Shown here one piece after another: positions 34,101-45,600 of a stretch of 64,000 bases of DNA (positions are counted from its first letter, which is position 1; each line of letters begins with the position of its first letter). Both the position numbers and the translations under genes were made by a program. The notes beneath the pieces are model-generated. The model did no database searches, was not told the DNA's origin, and worked only from the letters and a program-made list of their open reading frames with translations. This stretch comes from Conchocele bisecta (Eukaryota > Mollusca > Bivalvia > Lucinida > Thyasiridae), in NCBI GenBank assembly GCA_029237695.1, contig CM055272.1, forward strand, positions 16,666,042-16,730,041. Reading direction: 5' to 3'.

Positions 34101-36522
34101 GCACAGACGCTTTACAGAGAAAGAACTTGCTATGGCCTTATCAAACTTGGAAAGGATGGGCCGTGGACTAGGGGATATGGCATAGAACTTTTCTACCGGA
34201 GGTTGTGAGTTCAATCCTCACCCTACTGTCTGTTTCACGAAAGCTGCCCAAATTTTACGGCCATATAGACGATTCAAAAACAATATTATTTTCGATAATA
34301 TTAAATTAAAGCAAAATTTAAGAATGAGCCTTCTTTTTATTTCGTTAAATTCGGTCAAATATTGATTTTATTGAAAAATTGATTTGTCTATGGGAATTTA
34401 ACATGGGGGAAAAAGTGGTAAGGAAGTGTGGGAGGAGTTAAAAAACGAAAACATTTGGAAATTGACTCCGAAACCTGACTAGATAGCTTGGATATGATGT
34501 AACGAAGAAAACAAAAGTTAAATTTTAAAAATCGGTCCAGTATTTTTAAAATTCAAAAAAAATTCCCCATGTTAAATCCCCATAGACATCTTCACTCCGT
34601 GAAGATGTCTATGGGGATTTAACATGGGGAAATTGTTTTTTCGCAATAAAATCAATATTTGACCAAATTTCACGAAATAAAAAGAAGGCTCATTCTTAAT
34701 TTTTCCTTTAATTAAATATTATCAAAAGAAATCTTGTTTTTGAATTGTTTATGTAGCCGTAAAATTTGGGCAGCTTTCATAGGCATGAAAAATACTTACT
34801 CAGTATTTTGTTCCCACTGGTCACTGTGGTCTCTTCTCTATATCAGGGATGGATTGTGGCCTAGGGGTTAGAACATGCGACTGCCATTTGACTTCCTATC
34901 CGGAGGTTGTGGGTTCAAACCTCGCCTTGGGCATCAAAAATACTTGCATAGTATTTCCATCCCACTGGTCTGTCGGATGAGACTTTAAACTGTGGTCCCG
35001 TCTCTATATGACCTTAGCTGTTGCTGGGACTTTAAACCCATTCACTTTTTTCTTTTCTCTATAAGGACCTTAGCTGTTTTTGGGACGTTAAACCCATTCA
35101 CTTTCGCTTTTCAAACTTGGAAAATCATGAGTAACTTCCCTAGAACAAGTACTGTGGTATCCCTGATGTGATAATTGGCAGAATTTGTCTGTTTGAAGTC
35201 ACGTTGGTTAGTTTAAATTAAATTAAATTTCAGTGCCAAATGCTGCCAATGTTTACCCGGATTTCTATTTTTTTTGTTTTTTTGTTAAGAGACCATTGTT
35301 CTAAGCGACCATGGTGTCTCGCTTGGGTGGTCACTTAATTCAAGTTTGACTGTATCAAAATATCCAAGCGTTTTTCTTGAATTTTCTCGCTGTAAGTGTA
35401 TATTGTTACCACTCATTTGAACCATCTCGCCGAGATGGTTCAAATGAGTGGTAACAATATACACTTTTGGTTAGAAACAAGGAAAATAAGTCGGATTTGT
35501 TTATTCAACAAAACAGTAATGTTTTCGGCATGAAGTGGGCTAATCCGACTATGGAAATATTCACAAGGTTCAGGATCTACATTTGTTTGAACCGTCGTAG
35601 GGTCCCTTTGTTGTCAGTTCGTGGTTGATATATAAACACATGTTGAGATGTGTGTCGGTGACCTTGAGACCTTGACCAGGGATGGGCCGTGACCTTGGGA
35701 ATAGGGACTTCAATAGTTGTGAGCTCAGTCCTCACTTTAGGCATGAGCAATACTTACATAGTATTTCCATCCATCCCTCTGGTCTGTCGGATGAGACTTT
35801 AAACCGTAGTCGCGTCTATGTGACCTTAGCTGTTGCTGGGACGTTATACGGTGAAAATTATACCCATTCACTTTTGACCTTTACCATAGGGATGGTACGA
35901 CGGACGTAACCAGAACGATGCATTTTGGGACGCCGACAGATTACCAAAAGGTACACTGCTCATAAATTTACTTTGTATTTTTGTTGCGTGAGTGACGATT
36001 GTGGCATTAATTATGCTCCAGTGTCCGTTTCACTAAACTTCGTACGACTAAAATGTTTGTAAGTGCAAAATTATGATAGTCTGTAAATTTCACATTAACA
36101 GTGTTTTCTTATAAACAATTATTGGATTTACATTTATTGAGCATAGGCTGCATATGCAGCCTATGCTCAATAAATATAAATCCATCAATTGATATTTCCA
36201 GACGATCCTATATTTGCACTTACAAACATTTTAGTCGTACAAAGTTTAGTGAAACGGGCCCCAGGTCTTTGTCAGGAGGCATATAGTGTTTCGACTGTGT
36301 CCGTCCGTCCGCCCATGTGTCTGGTTAAGACGTTTGCCGGAGTTTCTTCAATCTGCCACCGTTCAAATTTCACACATGCCTTCCTCTGATATGGTCCTCT
36401 ATCATGCTGTGACAAATCCACGATCCTCTTGTCCCTGCTAAGGTCACATGCTCCGTGTTGTCAAAACCTTAACATTCAGGTTAATTTTTTATAATTCCTA
36501 TTTCCTTTTGCATAACTGTTTC

Positions 36523-36607
<85 letters not shown>

Positions 36608-39600
36608 GCAATGAATATATCAAGTAATCAACCAATCAAACATCAACCAATCAATTAATCAAATCACCCAACCAACCAACAATAAGTCAACCAATCAATC
36701 TATTTGTCAATCAATCAATATTTATGCTGTGGGTTTTCAGGAGTGTTTTACGCGAGTACTGAAAGGTCACATCAATCTATCTACAGTCGTGTTTCCCTGT
36801 GGGGTCAAAGGTAAAATTCTCTCACCCATGTGAAACAAGTCGAGTGATTTTGTACCTGAACGTGTGCGATTTTTCATGAAAAATATTGACAGAAACTGGG
36901 ATATTTTCTGTAACTGATGATAAAATTTTCATAGCAAATACTGAATTCTATTCCGCATTTGCTTTGAACATTTCATCAACTTTTGATGAGATTTACGGTA
37001 AATATTGTAAAGTTTGTAAATGTTTGGATCACTCCCGCTTGCTGTCGGCGTGATATAGTTGCTGCTTTTGGCATGTGTCAGACACGTGAACGCGAATAGA
37101 CGGATATGTGGACAGACATATATGAGGCGGAGAGCGGTACTGCTGGCTGGCGGACAAAAACAAAAGTGAAATGACGAACATGTAGACAGACATTTGGGCG
37201 GTGGAGAGAGATACATTTGCATTGAATCTTCACATACCTATTTATCATCATCAATATTTTCTTTACATAATGCCATCAATGCAGCCCAATGCCTAAGGTC
37301 AAGGCCAAATTTCTTTTAAATTTGTGTTACAGTTTTAGCTTACCAGAGCCAAAGGCTCAAGTGAGATATTGTTACCACTTTTCATCCGTCATCTTCTCCG
37401 GAACCGCCGGGCCAATAATGTTGGTCAAACTTTATTCACATGGTACATAGGTAGGGAGATTACAAATTTGTTAAAAAATCTTCTCACGAACCATCTGGCA
37501 GATTTTGACAAAACTTGGCATCAATGATCGATGTACAATGCTCTTTCCAAGTACATGTAGTTAAAATCGTGACCCCGTGGCCCAGGGTGGGGTGGTGTGG
37601 GGGGTGGGGTGGGGTGGGGTGGGGTGGGGTGGGGTGGGGGAGGCGTGGTCAAATCTAAGAATATGGTAAAATTATATATCAAATCGAAGATATCGACGAG
37701 ACGATAAAATTTTCATCGAAATCGGAATATTATGTCATACAAGATGGCTGCCAAAGGATCAAAAGGTCATCCTTTTATTTGAGATCTCGAACGTCTTCTT
37801 CACAAGAAGCTTGGCAGATGCTGACCAAACTTCATAGTTATTGTCTTTTGGTGAAATGTTTACAGGTTTTTCAAATTGAGATCGTCACATAATCCAAGAT
37901 GGCCGCCTTATAAAGTTGGACAAAATCTTTAAACAATGTATTTCCATTATAATCACCAGACTGGTTTTGACAAAACTTTGTAAGAAGAATGAATGTACCT
38001 CGGTACAAAGCTCTCAGATTTACTTGCATATACATAATAACCGGGTGAGCGATATAGGGCCACAATGGCGATCTTGTTTGATTAGAGCTGTCAAATAGCA
38101 TTTTCTTACTAACCGCTTGGCCGATGCTCAATACTGAGATTAAGTATCCAATATCTCCACAATCATGTACTGGGACCATAAAATACCTTGGCGGGCGTAT
38201 ATCACGCCCGCCAAGGTATTTGATGGTCCCAGTATGCTGGTTGCGGCCATCTAGTTTATGTCAGAGATATCTTCTTGCGTACAAAATCACATGGTTTGTT
38301 TCATATATGGGCCTCTGACTTGTAAAGATTGCCGCTGAACATTTTTATTATGGTGCTATATGTATAGTGCTCCCCATACAGGTGCATTTCTGTCTGTGCT
38401 AGATCTTGCAGTTGAACTAATGTAAAACCCAAACAATTAATTAACCAATCAATAATCAACCAATAAATAAATCGGTAATCAACCATCCAACCAGCCAGCC
38501 AGTTAACTCAACATTCAGGGGACTGAGCAAAATACTTTGAGTTAACAAAACTTTGAGTTAACGGGAATTATTATATAGGAAAACATGCACATGCATGAGT
38601 AAATTTGAGTTATCAGTAGTTTGACTTAAGGCAATAAAAAAGTACTTTGGTGGTTCCCGGACACGGGGTTTGCGGAATGTGATGTGAGAGGGCGGATTTT
38701 TATATACCCGGTATTAATTTTGTTTGCGGTATCACGTGTTACAGGTAACTCGCTGGACTGCCTGGCGAGGACGGCCCTGTGGGACTCGGGCCTGGATTAT
38801 CTCCACGGGACGGGGCATGGGGTGGGGGCGTTCCTCAATGTCCACGAAGGTAACTATGAATGGTGGTGACGAGAGACGGGAGTTTGTCAAGCTGGGGCCA
38901 GTGACAGGTGGAAGACTCGGACCTGTGACACATAATAATGCCATTAAAACTTTTTCCATTACCCCACCCACTTGGTCTAGAACAGTACTATGTTCTATAC
39001 AGAACATAGTATTGTACGAGACCAAGTGGGTGGGGCAATAGATTTGTTTTAATGGGATTTCTTTTTGTGTGTGCCTATATACAACATAGTACTGTACGAG
39101 ATCAAGTGGGTGGGGAATGGATTTTTTTAATGGGCATTTTTTTGTGTCCCAGGTGAGAGTCTTCCACCTGTCTGGCCAGTCTATTGTCTGTGTAGACTTG
39201 TTCATCTCTTCAGGGCTGAATATACAGTCGAACCTCCCCGAACGGCCACCTCTCGACAACAACACCCTCTCTGTAACAGCCGCTATTTTATATCCCAAAT
39301 AGATGATTTTCTCTATATCTAACCCTTAGACTGCTGAACACGAAAATTGTCGTCTGCTGTTGCTTTTGCCTTCTTTCCCAATAAAAACATGATTTGACAG
39401 CACTTTAGAATCATTTCCATTGGAAATGATTCTAAAATGCTGTCAAAGCATGTATTTGATGAGAATTATCGGAGTAAATAAATAAACAGCAGACGACAAC
39501 ATTTAATTCAGCATTAACCTCCCTACAACAGCCACCTCTCTACAACAGCCTCTCAACACCTCTCTCAACAGCCACCCTCCACCTCTACAACAGCCACCTG

Positions 39601-42600
39601 TCTACAACAGCCACCTCTCTACAACAGCCACCTCTCTACAACAGCCACCTGTCTACAACAGCCAGTTTTGCGTCTTCCCATGGGTGGCTGTTGTAGAGAC
39701 GTTGCACTGTATATATTAATTAAATATTCATATCTGATTTTGGGATTGTGCCCCCATTCGTCCCTGTTAACCCGGCTTAAAATGACTTGAGACTAAGAAG
39801 TTTGTAAGGGCATAATTAAAATTGACATCAAAAGATCACATTGACTTTGAGAAATCTGTAGCCGATTTCACCAACATTGCAAAGTATACTTTTCTAGCAA
39901 AGTATACTTTGAGGGAGTAATCTTTTATTTTTCCCGAAATGCATTATTTCATATAGAACTAACGACTGCATATATTTGATGATTAAAAGTATGCAGAATT
40001 ATTATACTGAATTTATTACATTATCACAGCCAAAATGGCTGTGATAATGTAATAAATTCAGTATAATAAAAATTAATAAATTTATCTTAAAATTGAAAAT
40101 TTCTCCCTCCAAGTATACTTTGCTAGAAAAGTATACCTTTGAAATGTTGGTGAAATAGGCTATTGGTGCGTTTGTTCATGTAGTATAGAACTACATGTAG
40201 TATAGTAAATGGTAGTATTTGTGAACGATATTCATGCACTAACTACCATTATAAAAGTCGTTGTATAAAGAAGTACATGAAGTTTCAGGTCAATCTGAGT
40301 TACGGTTGCAGAGATAATGTGTACCTGAACACTTTAACCCTTAGACCGCTACTCACAACAATTGTCGTCTGCTGTTGCTTTTATATCTTGCCTTATTTCA
40401 ATAAAAACATGGTTTGACAGCACTTCAGAATCATTTCCAACGGAAATGATTCTGAAGTGCTGTCGAAGCATGTTGTAAATTGTTCTAAAGTGCTGACAAA
40501 GCATGTTTTTGATGATAAAAATGGAAAATAGAAAATAGACAGCAGACGACAAAAGAAAAGAGCGTTTAAGGGTTAAATAATGAAACTGGCTTTTGATCAC
40601 TAAACACTAAAATTGTTTGTGCCAATGTTTGTGCCAATCTGTTACAGGCCCCTGTGGGATCAGTTATCGAGTGAATCTAAATGACGTCGCCTTACAGGAA
40701 GGCATGATACTGTCCGATGGTGAGTAGTCTCCCTTTGTCTTGTGGGTGGCAGGTGGCAGCACGCGATGGGTAATCTAACGATCGTGGTTCATCCTTACTG
40801 GAATCCCGACTGGAGACCTGGTTTGGCCCTCACATACGTCTTTGGAATTTTGTATGTGACAATTGAATCTGGTTATACCCCTTATGTGAGTATTACGATA
40901 TTCGTAATCCTATTTTAGGGGAAGGGGCCAAGTGACTTGGTGTGGTATGGACCTGGCACCAGGTCAGGTTATTCTAATTTCAGGGCTGAATATATTTGTA
41001 CTCGATGTAAATATTCCGTTCTGATTTTGGGATTTTCCCCCCAATGCAGCAGGTTCAAATGGGATCGAACCCATTTGCCCGGCCTTACATGACCTTAGCT
41101 GTTGATAGGCCGTTAAACACTAATAAACAAACAAACAAACTCCCTTTGTCTTTATAAAGCCCACACGACGCACAATTTACAGTTTCACAGTCATAGAAAA
41201 ATGAACTGGAAAAAGTGGACACTACTAAAGTGGCTATATACAGAACTACTGTTTGTTTCACGAAAGCTGCCCAAATTTTACTGCTATATAAACAATGCAA
41301 AAACAATATTTTTTTGATAATATTAAATTAAAGCAAAATTTAAGAATGAGCCTTCTTTTTATTTCGTGAAATTTGGTCAAATATTGATTTTATTACGAAA
41401 AATTGATTTGTCATGGGGGAAAAAGGTAGGGGAGTTGTGGGAGGAATCAAAAAACGAAAAAAATTGGAAATTGACTCCGAAACCTAGCTAGATAGCTTGG
41501 AAATGATCTAACTAAGAAAACAAAAGTTAAATTTAAAAAATCGGTCCAGTATTTCTGAAATTCTAAAAAAATTCCCCATGTTAAATCCCCATAGACATCT
41601 TCACTCCGTGAAGATGTCTATGGGGATTTAACATGGGGAAATGTTGTTTTCGCAATAAAATCAATATTTGACCAAATTTCACGAAATAAAAAGAAGGCTC
41701 ATTCTTAAATTTTCCTTTAATTTAATATTATCGAAAAAAGTCTTGTTTTTTAATTGTTTATATGGCCGTAAAATTTGGGCAGCTTTCGTGAAACAGACTA
41801 TATGCTTATATTATAGTCTTTGAGGGGTAGGGTTGTTTCCACTCGGTAGAGCCGGAGGCATATAGTGTTTGGACCGTGTGTCTGTGTGTCCAGGAGTCTG
41901 TGTGTCCGGCATATTAAGAAGTTTCTGAATTCTGTCATAACTCCTATATTACATGAAGGATTAATTAAATATTTCAACACGGCATACTTGTGGACAAATG
42001 CCACATATCCATACTGCCCTTAATATGACCTTGACCTTATGACCTTGACCACTTTGAATTTTTTTCACACATTAAGAAGTTCGCTTGAGTTTCTCAGTTG
42101 TGTCATAACTTCTATAAACCTTGAAGGATTAGTTAAATATTTCAACACAGCATACTTGTGGACAAATGCCACACATCCATACTGCCCTTAATATGACCTT
42201 TTGACCTTCACAATTTTGATATTTTTTTTCCCATATTAAGAAGTTTGCCAGAGTTTCTCAATTCTGTCATAACTTCTATATTCCTTGAAGGATTAATTAA
42301 ATGCCACACATCCACACTGCCCTTAATATGATCTTGACCTTGACCATTTTGAACTTTTTCACACATTAAGAAGTTCGCCGGAGTTTCTCAATTCTGTCAT
42401 AACTTGAAGGATTACTTTAATAGTTCAATACATCATACTTGTGTACGAATGCCACACATCCATGCTGCCATTAACATGACCTTCACCATTTGACCTTCAC
42501 AATTGTGCTTATGAATATTTAATTAATTTTGCCACAGTTTCTCCAATCTGCCACCGGGGGCATTCATGTGCAGACACGACACATTCTCTTGTTTTTACCA

Positions 42601-45600
42601 GTTTCCTTTTTTTTCCACAATTTCCTGTTCACACCCCTGAATTATTTAACGTAGGTCAAACGCACAGTAAGTTTTAACCCATCAATCAGCACGGCGTCAC
42701 TAAATGTTGTCTTGTTGACAAATATCCAATGCCAGTTTCTATAATTGTAAGACCAGGGGGCCGTTTCACTAAACTTCTTGCGACTAAAATGTTCGTAAGT
42801 GCAAATTTAGGATCGTCTGGAAATATCAATTGGTGGATTTACATTTATTGAGCATAGGCTGCATGTGCAGCCTATGCTCAATAAACGTAAATCCAACAAT
42901 TGTTTACAAGAAAACATTGTTAGTGTGAAATTAACAGACTATCATAATTTTGCACTTACGAACATTTTAGTCGTAGGAAGTTTAGTGAAACGGCCCCCTG
43001 TAGCCTATTTCACCAACATTGCAACGTATACGTTTCTAGCAAAGTATACTTTGAGGGAGTAATCATTTATTATGTCATACAGAACTGACTGCATATATTT
43101 GATGATTAAAAGTGTGCAGAATTATTATACTGAATTTATTACATTATCACAGCCAAAAATGGCTGTGATAATGTAATAAATTCAGTATAATAAAAAAATA
43201 ATAAATTTATCCTAAAATCGAAAACTTCTCCGTCGAAGTATACTTTGCTAGATAAGTATACTTTGCAATGTTGGTGAAATAGGCTACTGATTTCTTTCAT
43301 TTTAATGGGTTTGAAAGAAAGCGACGCATGTTTCACCATGCAACTGGTAACCTCATAATCATAATCGGGGGTGGGAACAGTTCCAAATGCCAAATCCTGA
43401 AAATAGCTAAACATATTTGTATAAATGTAAAAATGTGCTTCCCATGTTGAAACATATATAGTAGTTTTCTGCAATTATCTGAAAGCTCAAACCCTGATTT
43501 CAGGATATATCCTGAAAATTCCAACCCCTGTTGGTGTGGGTGTGACATATTGTCTCTAATCCTTGTGTTCTGCATTCATGTGACATATTGTCTCGTCTCT
43601 AATCCTTGTGTTGTCCATTCATGTGACATATTGTCTCTAATCCTTGTCTTGACCATTCATGTGACATTGTAGAGCCCGGCTATTATGAAGACGGCAACTT
43701 CGGGATCCGGATAGAAAACCTGGTTTTGGTTGTGAAGGCCGATACAAAGGTACGTTTTATTATATACGCTTTTGTGTAATATATGCAGTCAAGTTCTGTC
43801 ACATGCAATTGTATTTTCCATCCATGTGTTTTTATACCCCCCGACATACGAAGTATACGAGGGGTATATAGTTTTTGTATTTCCGTCTGTCCGTCCATCC
43901 GTCCATAAGGCATAAGATTTAAGTTAACCCTTACACCGCTATCTTAATTTTTTGTTGTCGGCTGTTTATTTTCTATTTTCCATTTTTATCTTCAAAAACA
44001 TCCTTTGACAGCACTTTAGAATAATTTACAACATGCTTTGACAGCACTTCAGACTCATTTCCATTTGCAATGCTTCTGAAGTGCTGTCAAAACATGTTCT
44101 TATTGAAAAATAAGGCAAGATATAAAAGCAACAGCTGACGACAATTGTTGTGTGTAGCGGTCTAAGGGTTAAAGTATTCAGGTACACATTATCTCTGCAA
44201 CCGTAACTCAGATTGACTTGAAACTTCATGTACTTCTTTATCATCATTTTTGTTTCGTTCTATAGCCCAGCCATGTGGGTTTCATGCCCAAGGTCAAGGC
44301 CAAATGACTTATAAAAACATTTGTTGGTTGGACCACAGGCCCGTAGCCAGACCTGTTTGAAGGGGGGGTCGTTTCGAAGGTTCAAGGGGTCTGAAGTATC
44401 TACCTGTTTGAAGGGGGGTCGTTTCGAAGGCTCAAGGGGTCTGAAGTATCTTTGGGAGTCTAAAAAAGTGAACCTCAAGGTTAAAATTGTGAACCTCGAG
44501 GCTCGTCTGACCGCTCCGACCCCCCTGGCTACGGGCCTGGACCATGCTGTGGCTGGGGTATCCCTGAGCCCTGGACATTTGCTCTAGTTTTATTTGCGCA
44601 AATTTTTATCTATGAGCCTCAATTAGCAAAACAAATACACTTGTAATTCACCCTATTTTCTATTAAGCCAATTGCTGACTAGTATCACACTCCTCTTATT
44701 TCACATATTGCAAGATTTAACCCCAATATGTTACATATTACTAGATTTAATAACTAATACATAAACTAAATACATTCTCGGATTGGATACTCGGTCAATA
44801 AAACTCCATTGCATTTAATTTCTTAAAAGTCCCAGAGCTACAGTTAAGGTGCGTAATTTGACCAACTTGGGGTGAAATTTTGTTATTTCTTCACGAAAAA
44901 TGACAAGTTGGGAGTGCTTTAGAATCGTCTCATTGAGACGATTCTAAAGCACTCCCAATTTGCCATTTTTGATGGAGAAATAAGAAATTTACCAACCAAC
45001 CAAATCGACCATGTTGCATTGCAGTACAATTTCCGCGACAAAGGTTTCCTGACATTTGAGCCCATCACACTGGCGCCTATACAGACCAAGATGATAGATG
45101 CCACCCTGCTCACCAAGAAGGAGGTACCATACATATTCTAATGAACATCCTGGGGCTATGCAATTTTCTGCTTTAGTTTTGGCATTATAATTACATAAAA
45201 CTACAGAAATTTGAACTTTCAGATGACCTTCCTATTTGAAGATAGTGGAATTTTACTGAAAATATAAGAGTGGGGTTGGTGGGGGTGGGGGCTACTGTTA
45301 GAGAGGGGGCTACTATTAGAATAAATACGGTAGGATAATTGTTTTATCCGGTTTGTATTGGCCAATATGAATATCCGGGTTATAACGAATTGAAAATTGA
45401 CGTTTATTTGGTCAAACGGTGTCACACGACGCAACGTCAACAAGTCGGCATTCTTATCAACGAAACCTATTTTATATTTGACCATCGGTAATATAAAATG
45501 TTACCTGATAAATAGAATACCAGGCTAGTGTGTTGGCATCAAGTTCTGCCCGGAAATGGTAAGAATTCCTCGGCAAGCCTCGGAATTCATACGCGTTTCC

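Noticed and set aside
38732..39298. 188-codon open frame on the minus strand
   Set aside because: It runs antisense to XPNPEP1 exon 17 and through the palindromic MITE-G. The high GC of the exon and the palindrome keep it open; no motif supports it.
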